Assembly: GCA_031367435.1 (NCBI GenBank)
Contig: JANLPV010000040.1
Span: 1 to 64,000, forward strand
Length of the DNA: 64,000 nucleotides
Direction of reading: 5' to 3'
Origin: WLMZ01 sp031367435
GTDB taxonomy: Bacteria > Actinomycetota > Acidimicrobiia > Acidimicrobiales > Ilumatobacteraceae
Position numbers and translations under genes: made by a program. Below are positions 8,143-17,980 of the stretch, in pieces. Each line of letters opens with the position of its first letter. Position 1 is the stretch's first letter. Below the pieces are notes generated by a model. That model saw only the letters and a program-made list of their open reading frames with translations. It searched no databases and was not told the DNA's origin.

Positions 8143-9681
8143 TCACGCGAACACAGCGATGACAGCGCCGTGCGGTGCCACCGTCGCGTTCGAAACGGTG
8201 ATCGCGTCGCGCTGGTCGAGCGTGCTGCGTGACTCGAGCAGTAGCCGGCCACCGTCGAGTTGGTCGACGCGAGCAGGTGAGTCGCCGAGGTTCAACGCGA
8301 TCACAACTCGCTGCGATCCGTCAATACGTTCGTAGGCAAGCACGTCATCATCTCGTTCGATCATGCAGAACGCGCCGCTGTTGAGACAGCGATTGGTGGC
8401 ACGGATCGTGAGCAGGTTGCGGTACAGATTGAGGATCGAGCTTTCATCGGAGCGCAACGACTCGACATTTCGCGTCTCGGGCTCGGGAGCAAACGGCAGC
8501 CAGGGTTGGTGCGGCCAGCCGTGTTCGGCTGATGCATCCCATGGCAGGGGAGCGCGGCATCCGTCACGCCCTCCAGGATCGAGTTGCCGCGCAGGATCAA
8601 CAATTGCATCGATGAGTCCCAACTCCTCACCCTGATACATGAAGGGCGTACCGGGCAGCGTGAGCAACATCACCGCGGCCATGCGCGCCGCGTCCTCATC
8701 GCCGCCGTATCGGCCGCGGTGGCGCGGCACGTCGTGATTCGACAACACCCATGTCGGCCATGCACCACGCGGTTGTAAGTGACTCAACGTGTTGGAGATC
8801 TTGTTGCGCAGTACCCCTGCGTTCCACTTTGCCCAGAGGAATGAGAAGTTGAATGACAGATGCAACTCGTCGTCCTCGCCGTAGTAGGTAGCCATGGCCG
8901 CTTCGTCGAGCAAGTACACCTCGCCAACGCTGGCCCGTTCGCCCGGGTAACCGTCGAGAACCTGGCGGATGCCGCGCAGACGCTCGTGCGTGACGTCGAC
9001 GTCGTTGAAGGGCACGTGGCTGAAACCGCGCTCCACAGCTGCCGGCGGATCGTCAACCTCGATGTTCTTGCCAATGAGGTGCACGACGTCCATCCGAAAG
9101 CCATCGACACCGCGGTCGAGCCAAAATCGGAGCGAATCGTGCATTGCCTCCTCGACGTCTGGATGATCCCAATTCAGGTCGGGTTGCTCACGAAGAAAGC
9201 AGTGCAGGTAGTACTGCCCGCGCTGTTCGTCGTAGTCCCACGCAGACGTTCCTTGCCGGAATGAACCGAGCCAGTTGTTGGCAGGTTGGTCACGCCAGAC
9301 ATACCACTCGGCCTTGGGATTCGTTCGGTCTCGTCTGCTCTCCTGAAACCACGGGTGTTGATCGCTGGTGTGATTCGGCACCCAGTCGAGCATCAGTCGC
9401 ATGTCGCGCCGGTGAGAGTCCGCGATGAGTTCGTCCATGTCGTTGAGCGTGCCGAAGATCGGATCGATGGCGCAGTAGTCACTGACGTCGTAACCGAAGT
9501 CGGCCATTGGCGAGCGAAACACCGGCGAGAGCCACAGCACGTCGACGCCGAGCCATTGGAGGTAATCGAGCCGTGAACGGATGCCCTGCAGATCGCCGAC
9601 GCCGTCACCGTTCGCGTCAGCGAAGCTGCGTGGGTAGATCTGATAAACGACTGCTGATTGCCACCAGGGCACGTGTTCCAT
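8143..9681 (-). CDS. GH13 alpha-glucosidase / oligo-1,6-glucosidase type
   Basis: A 512-residue glycoside hydrolase family 13 enzyme acting on alpha-glucosidic bonds of maltose- or isomaltose-type sugars. Catalytic positions are the nucleophile Asp198 in GFRMDVVHL, acid/base Glu254 in GEVYLLDE, and Asp317 in SNHDVPRH. The N-terminal YQIYPRSFADANGDGVGDL block is typical. No signal peptide is seen, so it should be cytosolic. The ATG at 9681 (MEHVPWW) follows TACGAT by 8 nt; a longer open frame upstream lies over the korA promoter and is not conserved-looking. It diverges from korA. Confidence 0.93.
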   Translation of the reverse strand: MEHVPWWQSAVVYQIYPRSFADANGDGVGDLQGIRSRLDYLQWLGVDVLWLSPVFRSPMADFGYDVSDYCAIDPIFGTLNDMDELIADSHRRDMRLMLDWVPNHTSDQHPWFQESRRDRTNPKAEWYVWRDQPANNWLGSFRQGTSAWDYDEQRGQYYLHCFLREQPDLNWDHPDVEEAMHDSLRFWLDRGVDGFRMDVVHLIGKNIEVDDPPAAVERGFSHVPFNDVDVTHERLRGIRQVLDGYPGERASVGEVYLLDEAAMATYYGEDDELHLSFNFSFLWAKWNAGVLRNKISNTLSHLQPRGAWPTWVLSNHDVPRHRGRYGGDEDAARMAAVMLLTLPGTPFMYQGEELGLIDAIVDPARQLDPGGRDGCRAPLPWDASAEHGWPHQPWLPFAPEPETRNVESLRSDESSILNLYRNLLTIRATNRCLNSGAFCMIERDDDVLAYERIDGSQRVVIALNLGDSPARVDQLDGGRLLLESRSTLDQRDAITVSNATVAPHGAVIAVFA

Positions 9682-9689
9682 GAAGCGCC

Positions 9690-9695
9690 ATCGTA
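9690..9695 (-). promoter_or_regulatory. -10-like hexamer TACGAT (leaderless glucosidase start)
   Basis: TACGAT on the minus strand lies 8 nt before the ATG at 9681, with no ribosome-binding site. The divergent korA promoter region lies immediately beside it. Confidence 0.4.
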
Positions 9696-9757
9696 GAGCG
9701 CGCGGTGTATGGTGCCTTCGAGGGCGACAAAGGCTCGCCTGACAAGGGAGGTGTCCT

Positions 9758-11655
9758 ATGACAGACACCGTAGAGCGGAAATCGGCACCAGAGACCATCA
9801 GTCGCGTGGTCGTACGGTTTGCTGGTGACTCAGGCGACGGTATGCAACTGACGGGCGACAGGTTCACGTCTGCCAGTGCAATGTTCGGCAACGATCTTTC
9901 CACGTTGCCCGACTTTCCTGCCGAAATTCGAGCCCCTGCGGGCACCGTCAACGGTGTGTCGAGTTTCCAGGTGCAGATCTCCGATCACGACATCACCACT
10001 CCTGGCGACGCGCCGAGCGTGCTGGTGGCGATGAACCCTGCTGCCCTCATGGCCGACCTCGGTCGGCTCGAGCAGGGTGGTCTTCTCATCGTGAACCGCG
10101 ACGCGTTCATGGAACGCGAGTTGGCCAAGGTCGGCTACGCCACCAATCCGCTCGAGGATGGTTCGCTCGCGAACTATCGCGTTGTCGAAGTACCAATGAC
10201 ATCGCTCACGATTCAAGCCACAGCCACACTCGGCGTAAAACAACGCGACGCCGAACGCTCGAAGAACTTCTTCGCGCTGGGCATGGTGTCGTGGCTGTTC
10301 TCGCGTCCACGCGAATCAACGCTCGAATGGATCACCACGCGTTTCAAGGACGAATTGATCCGCGCGTCGAACACCGCCGCGTTCAACGCCGGGTATCACT
10401 TTGGTGAGACCACCGAGTTCTTCGATCACCCGTTCCAGGTCGAGTCGGCGCACATGACGCCAGGCGAATACACCAACATCACCGGCAACGTCGCGCTGGC
10501 GTGGGGTCTCGTGGCCGCCGGTCAATTGGCCAAGCTTCCTGTGTTTCTCGGCAGTTACCCGATCACGCCGGCATCCGACATCCTCCATGAGTTGTCGAAG
10601 AACAAGCACTTCGGTGTGCGTACCGTGCAGGCCGAGGACGAAATCGCGGCCGCGGGTATGACACTTGGTGCAGCGTTTGCTGGTCACCTCGGTGTCACCA
10701 CCACCAGTGGGCCGGGTCTCGCGCTCAAGAGCGAAACCATCAGTCTCGCGGTGTCGCTCGAACTGCCCATGCTCATCGTCGACATCCAGCGCGGCGGTCC
10801 ATCAACGGGCTTGCCCACCAAGACAGAGGCGGCCGATCTCAACATCGCGATGTTCGGTCGACATGCTGAGGCGCCGCTGCCGATAGTCGCCGCGTACAGC
10901 CCGAGTCACTGCTTCCATGCCGCGATCGAAGCTGCCCGTATCGCGCTGAAGTACCGCACGCCGGTGATCTTGCTGTCCGATGGTTACATCGCCAATGGCT
11001 CCGAGCCGTGGCTTTTGCCCGACGTTGCTTCATTGCCCGACATCTCGGTTGAGTTCCAAACCGAACTCAACCACGTTGCGCCTGATGGCACCGATGAGTA
11101 CTGGCCGTATCTGCGCGATCCAGAAACGCTCGCTCGTCCGTGGGCGATTCCTGGCACACCGGGGCTGATGCATCGCGTTGGCGGACTCGAAAAGGAAGAC
11201 GGCAGCGGCGACATCAATTACACGCCAGCCAACCACGAAAAAATGGTGCACTTGCGAGCGGCCAAGATTGCGGGTATCGCTGCCGATATTCCTCCCGCGG
11301 TGGTTGCGGGCGACGCGGACGCCGATGTCTGCATACTCGGGTGGGGTTCCACGTGGGCAGCCATCGATGCTGCCGTGCAACGAACCAGACGCCGTGGTGA
11401 GAAGGTCGCCTGGATTCACCTCACTCACGTCAACCCGTTACCGCCCAATCTTGGTGATCTACTGCATTCGTTCGCGAAGGTGATCGTGCCCGAACTCAAC
11501 CTCGGTCAGCTCACACGCATCGTCCGAGCTGATTACCTGGTCGATGCGCAAGCCGTCTGCAAGGTGCAAGGGCTGCCGTTCACGTCGATTGAGTTGGAAG
11601 ATGCTTTGGCCGTTGCACTCAGCGCTGTTGCTGATGCCCAAGAGGGAGTTGCGTC

Positions 11656-11659
<4 letters not shown>
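9758..11659 (+). CDS. korA: 2-oxoglutarate/2-oxoacid:ferredoxin oxidoreductase, alpha subunit (gamma-alpha fusion)
   Basis: A 633-residue subunit of the CoA-dependent 2-oxoacid:ferredoxin oxidoreductase, which replaces or complements 2-oxoglutarate dehydrogenase in the citric acid cycle. Residues about 15-190 form the gamma-like domain (VVRFAGDSGDGMQLTGDRF). The alpha domain starts near 235 with ALAWGLVAAG and YPITPASDILHEL. A strong AAGGGAGGT ribosome-binding site at 9744-9752 supports the ATG. The stop overlaps the GTG start of korB by 4 nt. The length and fusion match the actinobacterial KorA type. Confidence 0.95.
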
Positions 11660-12699
<1,040 letters not shown>

Positions 12700-12828
12700 G
12701 TGTGCTGATGTCCTGAGCAGGTGCATCGTTCGAATTTCGGCCGTAGACACTGCCGCGATCCGTCAGGTTGCATTGCGCGACCGATAGGCTCGCACCCGAT
12801 GTTATTTCTCTAGGTTCGGAGCCCTGCC

Positions 12829-13014
12829 GTGAAGAAGGGTCGTCATCGCCGCTTTGAAGAAGCGCGAAAGCTCAAGCAAGCTGGTCCCAGCGCATTAGAT
12901 CTGGGATTTGCGGGCAATGATCAACGTCCTCGCACAGAAGACGACGAGTACGCCGCGCTAGCGGAAAAGTACGGCGTTACCTTCGATGATGACGACGAAG
13001 AGCCCGAAGACTGA
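12829..13014 (+). CDS. Small charged protein of unknown function
   Basis: A 61-residue protein with a basic N-terminus (KKGRHRRFEEARKLKQ) and an acidic tail (DDDDEEPED). I do not recognise a family. The GTG start has a TAGGTT hexamer 12 nt upstream (12811-12816) and another -10-like TAGGCT at 12785. The basic-head, acidic-tail layout resembles small ribosome- or RNA-associated factors, but that is only a guess. It stands alone between korB and typA. Confidence 0.6.
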   Translation: MKKGRHRRFEEARKLKQAGPSALDLGFAGNDQRPRTEDDEYAALAEKYGVTFDDDDEEPED

Positions 13015-13106
13015 ACCTGAAGTAAGAACACGAAGTTAGGCAGCCTTTGCCTGCCGCGCTGTGGCCCCCCGCTTCAGCATTGCGGAATCAACGAAACCCT
13101 CGGATT

Positions 13107-14936
13107 ATGACTCAACTACGAAATATCGCCCTTGTCGCGCACGTCGATCACGGCAAGACCACGCTTGTCGATGCGCTCTTACGTGCAACCGGCACCTTTG
13201 CCGCTCACCAGGCCGTCGTCGACCGTGTGATGGATAGCAACGACCAAGAGCGCGAGCGTGGTATCACGATTCTCGCCAAGGCCGCTTCCATCAACTGGAA
13301 AGGCGTCAAGATCAACCTCGTCGATACGCCAGGCCACGCCGACTTCGGCGGCGAGGTAGAACGTGCGCTCACCATGGTCGACGGCGTGTTGCTGCTCGTC
13401 GATGCCGCAGAGGGTCCGTTACCACAGACTCGCTACGTACTGCAGAAGGCGCTGGCGCTCGATCTGCCCGCGATCGTTATCATCAACAAGGTCGATCGTG
13501 GCGACGCTCGACCCGAAGAAGTACTCGATGAGGTCTACCAGCTGTTCATCGATCTCGATGCCGGTGATCACCACATCGACTTTCAGATTATTTCGGCCGT
13601 CGCGCGTGAGGGCCGATCGATGCGCGGCATCGGCATGCCAGGGCCTGATGAAGATCTCTCGTCGCTGCTCGACACGATTGTCGAAACGATTCCAGCACCA
13701 CAGGGCGACCCAAATGCGCCGCTGCAGGCAATGGTCACCACCCTCGATGCAAGTGATTACCTCGGGCGTCTCGCCATCGGACGAGTTGTCAATGGCGTGA
13801 TGCGCCGTGGCGACACCGTTGCTCTGCTGGAGAACGAATTTGCTGAGGGCCAGCCGCCGCTCAAGCGTCGCCTCAGTCAACTGATGGCATTCGAAGGTGT
13901 CAGTCGCAACGAGGTGCAAGAACTCTCCGCAGGCGACCTGTTTGTTGTTGCGGGCTTCCCCGAAGTCGAGATCGGCGACACCATTGCTTCCGTCGAATCA
14001 CCCGTCGCCCTGCCTCGTCTGATGGTCGACGAGCCAGTCCTGCGCATGACGTTCGGCGTCAATACCTCACCGTTTGCGGGCAAGGACGGCAAGTACCTCA
14101 CGAGTCGACATCTCGTGGAGCGCCTCGAAAAGGAACTGCTCGGCAACGTGTCGATCAAGTTGTTCGAGACCGGTTCTCCCGACATCATTGAGGTCGCCGG
14201 CCGTGGCGAGCTGCAGTTGGCAGTACTCATTGAGTCGATGCGTCGTGAGGGTTACGAGCTGCAGGTCAGCCGACCCGAAGTCATCACCAAGGAAGTCAAC
14301 GGCAAGCGCTTTGAGCCGCAAGAGCGTGGTGTGTGCGACGTTCCGGACGAACATGTTGGAACCGTCACCCAAGAGCTCGCCCCGCGCAAGGGTCGCATCA
14401 CCGACCTGCGTCCTGGAGATGCCGGACGAACGATCGTCACCTTCGAATGCCCGAGCCGCGGCCTGATTGGGTTCCGTTCGCTGCTGATGACGACAACCCG
14501 CGGCACAGCACTTCTCCACCAACATCACCTCGGTTGGATGCCATGGACCGGTGAAATGCCCGATGCTCGCGGCGGCGCAATGGTGGCCGACCGGATGGGT
14601 CAATCCACGGGTTACGCGCTCGACAAGCTGCAGCTCAGCGGTCAGTTCTTTATCGCTCCAGGCGAGCAGGTCTACGAGGGCATGGTCGTTGGCGAGTGCG
14701 CCCGCGAGGACGAAATGGTCGTCAACGCCGTTCGTCCGAAGGAAAAGAACAACATTCGTACTCATAGCCATGACGATGCCGTCAAGCTGCCTACCCCGAA
14801 GATTCACAGTCTCGAGACCGCGATCGAGTGGATCGCCGACGACGAACTTGTTGAAGTGACACCGAAGAACATTCGCATCCGAAAGAAGTATCTCGGGCTC
14901 GAAGAGCGTCGAAAGTCAAACAAAAAGGTCAAGTAG
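13107..14936 (+). CDS. typA: Translational GTPase TypA/BipA
   Basis: A 609-residue ribosome-associated GTPase involved in 50S assembly and stress adaptation. The G domain shows G1 AHVDHGKTTL near residue 10, switch-I ERERGITI, G3 VDTPGHADFGGEV and G4 IINKVD. EF-G-like domains and the TypA-specific C-terminal region follow, with HSHDDAVKLP. The ATG at 13107 (MTQLRNIALVAH) is chosen; a TTG 60 bp upstream would add an unconserved leader. Confidence 0.96.
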   Translation: MTQLRNIALVAHVDHGKTTLVDALLRATGTFAAHQAVVDRVMDSNDQERERGITILAKAASINWKGVKINLVDTPGHADFGGEVERALTMVDGVLLLVDAAEGPLPQTRYVLQKALALDLPAIVIINKVDRGDARPEEVLDEVYQLFIDLDAGDHHIDFQIISAVAREGRSMRGIGMPGPDEDLSSLLDTIVETIPAPQGDPNAPLQAMVTTLDASDYLGRLAIGRVVNGVMRRGDTVALLENEFAEGQPPLKRRLSQLMAFEGVSRNEVQELSAGDLFVVAGFPEVEIGDTIASVESPVALPRLMVDEPVLRMTFGVNTSPFAGKDGKYLTSRHLVERLEKELLGNVSIKLFETGSPDIIEVAGRGELQLAVLIESMRREGYELQVSRPEVITKEVNGKRFEPQERGVCDVPDEHVGTVTQELAPRKGRITDLRPGDAGRTIVTFECPSRGLIGFRSLLMTTTRGTALLHQHHLGWMPWTGEMPDARGGAMVADRMGQSTGYALDKLQLSGQFFIAPGEQVYEGMVVGECAREDEMVVNAVRPKEKNNIRTHSHDDAVKLPTPKIHSLETAIEWIADDELVEVTPKNIRIRKKYLGLEERRKSNKKVK

Positions 14937-15028
14937 ACACCCAACAACATTGGGACTTTGTGCCCTCCCTTTTGACGGCATGCGGGCGTACTGTGATGGT
15001 TGCCCAATCCCCCCAAAAGGAGGTCCAC

Positions 15029-15454
15029 ATGACCACCACAAGAACCAGCTACACCCCTGAGGTGTTCGAGCAGGTGTTTGATCGGTTGAGCAAAGCGTCC
15101 GAGCGCATCGCCAAAGATGTCGAGGAGCAGCTCCGCCAACTTGATCGAAAGATCAAGTCGTTCGTTGATCGAGGTGAGAAGGCCACAGACCGACTCGTTG
15201 AGACGATCAACAAGGAACTACGTGGTCAAATCGCCAGCCTGAAGCGCGAAGTTGAGCAACTGTCGCGTCGCCTTGGTGAGATGACGTCGAGTTCTGTCGT
15301 TGCGAAGACACCGGTGAAGAAGACGCCGATGAAGGAGACGCCGACGAAAATGGTGCAGACCAAGGGGACCCCGGTGAAGAAACCATTGGCCAAGCGGTCT
15401 CCTGCGACGAAGGCACCCGCGACCCAGAGTGCGTCACGGCGCGTCGCTGCCTGA
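15029..15454 (+). CDS. Phasin-like coiled-coil protein with basic Lys/Pro/Thr-rich tail
   Basis: A 141-residue protein. Residues about 10-92 are a heptad-rich helical segment with the pattern of phasins or apolipoprotein-like proteins. The tail, about 95-141, is an imperfect repeat of TPVKK/TPMKE/TPTK units ending in SRRVAA, similar in composition to histone H1-like tails. AAAGGAGGT at 15016-15024 is a perfect ribosome-binding site for this ATG; in-frame starts upstream lack one. A phasin role on storage granules or a nucleoid/cell-wall role are both possible. A strong terminator follows. Confidence 0.8.
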   Translation: MTTTRTSYTPEVFEQVFDRLSKASERIAKDVEEQLRQLDRKIKSFVDRGEKATDRLVETINKELRGQIASLKREVEQLSRRLGEMTSSSVVAKTPVKKTPMKETPTKMVQTKGTPVKKPLAKRSPATKAPATQSASRRVAA

Positions 15455-15463
15455 TCTGACCTG

Positions 15464-15504
15464 AACCCGCCGACGAGCGTTCTGCCCTTGTCGGCGGGTT
15501 TTGT
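15464..15504 (+). terminator. Rho-independent terminator
   Basis: AACCCGCCGAC (15464-15474) pairs perfectly with GTCGGCGGGTT (15490-15500) across a 15-nt loop, followed by TTG. It ends the phasin-like transcript and faces the convergent gene ending at 15540. This is the clearest intrinsic terminator in the window. Confidence 0.85.
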
Positions 15505-15520
15505 CGTTTAGCCCCGGCCG

Positions 15521-15554
15521 CATTACCCTCGGCCGGGCATTACCCTCGGCCGAG
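15521..15554. repeat. 17-bp tandem repeat x2 across a stop codon
   Basis: CATTACCCTCGGCCGGG and CATTACCCTCGGCCGAG lie in tandem, with partial units on both sides. The TAA of the minus-strand gene (15540-15542) lies within the second unit and its copy reappears 17 bp downstream. Confidence 0.85.
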
Positions 15555-16046
15555 CATTCCTGCGCCGACGGTGATCGTCTCGACATCGCGTACGAGGCGC
15601 GGACCAAAGTGGCCGCGCACGATTTGCAGCGCGGTGTCGGCCTTTGTTTCGCCCGCGCGTTGCAGTACATCAAGGTCGATCATCGTGGCCACCAACGACT
15701 CACCCAGGGCGCGGTGCGCGGCAGCGATTGCTTCGCGATCGGGTGGGGCTGGGAGGTCGGGCCACTGCCCGAGCGATGCGGCCAGCCCGCGGATGCGATC
15801 GGCCTCGTCACCGGCAACGCCTTCGAGTGCTGCTGCGGTGTCGCGTAGCGTGCGCGTCATGTCGTTGTGCTCGTCGACCATGTAGGCGTCGAACACCGGC
15901 AGGAGCTGACGGATTTCCTGCAACACCGATTGCATCATTGCCGCCGTCGCGTATGCCGTTGCGTTGGCGAGGTTCGGCACGATCTCGCCGCTGATTGCGG
16001 CAATCAGCCCGGCGAGTAGTTCATCGATCGATGGTGTCGTGTTCAT
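15540..16046 (-). CDS. Hypothetical helical protein
   Basis: A 168-residue, largely alpha-helical, acidic protein starting MNTTPSIDELLAGLIAAISG. I do not recognise a family. Its ATG overlaps the stop of the upstream phosphotransferase gene (ATGA), so it is almost certainly co-translated with it and may act in the same pathway. A longer frame upstream is only a shadow of that gene. The last codons and TAA lie in a tandem 17-bp repeat. Confidence 0.75.
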   Translation of the reverse strand: MNTTPSIDELLAGLIAAISGEIVPNLANATAYATAAMMQSVLQEIRQLLPVFDAYMVDEHNDMTRTLRDTAAALEGVAGDEADRIRGLAASLGQWPDLPAPPDREAIAAAHRALGESLVATMIDLDVLQRAGETKADTALQIVRGHFGPRLVRDVETITVGAGMLGRG

Positions 16047-17095
16047 GATGGCATCCCTGGATAGTTCATCAGGCGGGCCATGCCCGGCCCGGCCGGAGCG
16101 GACGACTGAATGATGTACAGATGCATGAAGAGTTGGTGCTCGTTGGCGAGTCGTCGTGCGATGGCTGCCTGCACGGGCACTGCAATGTTCGCGGTCCCAA
16201 AGAGTGTGAAGTAGTTGACTTCGTCTTCGGTGATGTTGTGGCCGGTGAGTTTGTTGTAGTAGCCGAGGAAGCCACCTTCGTCTCGCGGATGCGACATCAC
16301 GCTGGTGTTGCTCAACAGATCCATCGTGGTCATCCACCCGAGATCTTCGCGTGGGTCGCCAATGTGACTGTTCTCCCAGTCGATCAGTGCCGTTGCCTTG
16401 CCGTTTTCGTACAGGAAGTTGGCAGGGTTGAAGTCACCGTGCACCAGTGCCAGTGGAAGCGGTCGCGGTTTGTTGCGTCGCAGGGTGAGGAACGAATCGA
16501 TGAGAATGATTGTGCTTGGGTCGTAGGCGAGACCCGCGTAGGAGTTGATGTAGTACTCGAAAGTGGAGTTCATGTAGCTATCCCATGAGCTGCAATCGAT
16601 ACCTACCCCACGCGGATCGCCAAGCTGATCGTGAGGGTCGAGCTTGGAGATATCGGTGCTGTGCAGTTCGACGAGCACTTCGCACAGATGCCGAATGACG
16701 TCGTCGACCTGATCTTCGTCGGGGCCGCCATTGAAGAGATCTGAGGTCGCGCCGTTGCCATGCATACGCGCAATCACCATGGCGGGTTCACCGAACTTGG
16801 TGGGATCCATCTCGTGGCCATAGCTGCGGCTGACGGGCACGGTTGTGTGTCGCCGGATGGCTTCGATGAGGTCGTGCTCGATTGCTCGGCTGGTTTCGAG
16901 AATCAGCGCAGCTTTAGGTGGGTCTTTGCGAAGGATAAACGGAAGCCGCTCCTCGCGGTCTGGCCACTGGAGTCGGGCATCGAAGCGGTAGGTCTCGCGT
17001 GAGTAGCCGCCCGGAATCGGCGCGAGTTCCTCAATGACGATTTCATGTGCGTCAGGAAACGATCGACGGAGAAATTCAACAAGCTGCTCTTGCAT
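16043..17095 (-). CDS. Phosphotransferase family protein (APH/kinase-like fold)
   Basis: A 350-residue protein of the aminoglycoside-phosphotransferase-like kinase superfamily. IPGGYSRETYRF resembles the glycine loop, FILRKDP carries the ATP-binding Lys, LVHGDFNPANFL is the catalytic loop with the base Asp, and LIDWENSHIGDPREDLGW is the metal-binding segment. Homologues near acyl-CoA dehydrogenases in actinobacteria are thought to act on hydroxyacyl groups; the substrate here is unknown. It is probably not a resistance gene. It is coupled by ATGA overlap to a small helical protein. Confidence 0.88.
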   Translation of the reverse strand: MQEQLVEFLRRSFPDAHEIVIEELAPIPGGYSRETYRFDARLQWPDREERLPFILRKDPPKAALILETSRAIEHDLIEAIRRHTTVPVSRSYGHEMDPTKFGEPAMVIARMHGNGATSDLFNGGPDEDQVDDVIRHLCEVLVELHSTDISKLDPHDQLGDPRGVGIDCSSWDSYMNSTFEYYINSYAGLAYDPSTIILIDSFLTLRRNKPRPLPLALVHGDFNPANFLYENGKATALIDWENSHIGDPREDLGWMTTMDLLSNTSVMSHPRDEGGFLGYYNKLTGHNITEDEVNYFTLFGTANIAVPVQAAIARRLANEHQLFMHLYIIQSSAPAGPGMARLMNYPGMPS

Positions 17096-17180
17096 TGCTT
17101 ACCCCCGCGGGACAACGTAACACACCGAATTTGCCTGCTAGACGCATGTACCTCGAGTACGGGATCGCCCGAGCGCAGCT

Positions 17181-17948
17181 CTATTTGCGACGAATTGCCG
17201 GGTGGGGAAGCGGGACGGATCGCTGCTTTTCGAGCTGCTTGACGAGCATGGCGTACACCTTCTCGCCAGTGAACTCGATGATCTCATCGCGGAGGTATTG
17301 ATACGTCTGTTGCTTGCCATCGAATGCGTCGGGGCTCTCGGTACACCACCAGTGAAAGTCCGTGCCGCCCTCGCCCCAATCGCGGCGTTTCCACTCCCGC
17401 AGCGTGCTCGTGACGTGTCCGTGAACATCGGTGTCTTCGTGGAGCCGTAGCGGCAATTGCCAACACACGTCGGGCTTCCAATCGAGCGGCCGTTCACCAA
17501 CAGTGAGCGCTGCACTGTGCAACGCACAGCCGGTGCCTCCTGAAAAGCCTGGCCGGTTCAAGAAGATGCAGGCACCATCGACCACGCGTGTGGTCACGGT
17601 GCCGTCGGGGTCGAGCGCGGTCCAGCCGCCGTCGGCTGCCTCGGCATGAAACTGCCACTGCGATGGGGTGAGTCGCGCAGAGCTTTCGACCACCGTTTGA
17701 ACGTCGGCGTCGTCGATGAAATGCGCGCCGAAACTGCAGCAGCCTTGTTGCAGCTTGGAGGCATTCGTCGTCAGCACCCCTTTGCATCCGTTGCCCCAGA
17801 TGCAGTTCCAGTTCGACCGGAGAAACGTTGCGTCGAATACCCATGTGCGTTGTTCGTCGGGATCGTCGAAGCTGATGTACTCATGCAGGTCGTCTGGTCG
17901 GGCCACGCCAAGAAGGTAGCGGGCGAGCCGATAAAAGCGCCAGATCAC
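17181..17948 (-). CDS. Cys-rich protein, YkgJ/UPF0153-like metal-binding candidate
   Basis: A 255-residue protein with clustered Cys: CIWGNGCKGV, QGCCSFGAHF, GACIFLNRPGFSGGTGCALH, DVCWQLP and WWCTES. The CC..G, C.FL and GC..H pattern recalls the YkgJ (UPF0153) family, proposed to chelate zinc or iron, but the spacing differs. No signal peptide is seen. The GTG start at 17948 is the longest option; a GTG about 15 codons later is possible. It diverges from alaS across 32 bp. Confidence 0.7.
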   Translation of the reverse strand: MIWRFYRLARYLLGVARPDDLHEYISFDDPDEQRTWVFDATFLRSNWNCIWGNGCKGVLTTNASKLQQGCCSFGAHFIDDADVQTVVESSARLTPSQWQFHAEAADGGWTALDPDGTVTTRVVDGACIFLNRPGFSGGTGCALHSAALTVGERPLDWKPDVCWQLPLRLHEDTDVHGHVTSTLREWKRRDWGEGGTDFHWWCTESPDAFDGKQQTYQYLRDEIIEFTGEKVYAMLVKQLEKQRSVPLPHPAIRRK

Positions 17949-17965
17949 CGCGCGGACCGAAGGGA

Positions 17966-17971
17966 TAGGCT
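17966..17971 (+). promoter_or_regulatory. -10-like hexamer TAGGCT (alaS operon)
   Basis: TAGGCT ends 9 nt before the alaS ATG with no ribosome-binding site between, so the long alaS-aroB transcript may start leaderless. Confidence 0.45.
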
Positions 17972-17980
17972 GCTCGAACC

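Noticed and set aside
12720..12800. Possible tRNA-like GTTCGAAT segment after korB
   Set aside because: No acceptor stem, anticodon arm or CCA-proximal pairing could be built around it.
14067..14807. 246-codon minus-strand open frame inside typA
   Set aside because: Antisense to the conserved TypA C-terminal half.
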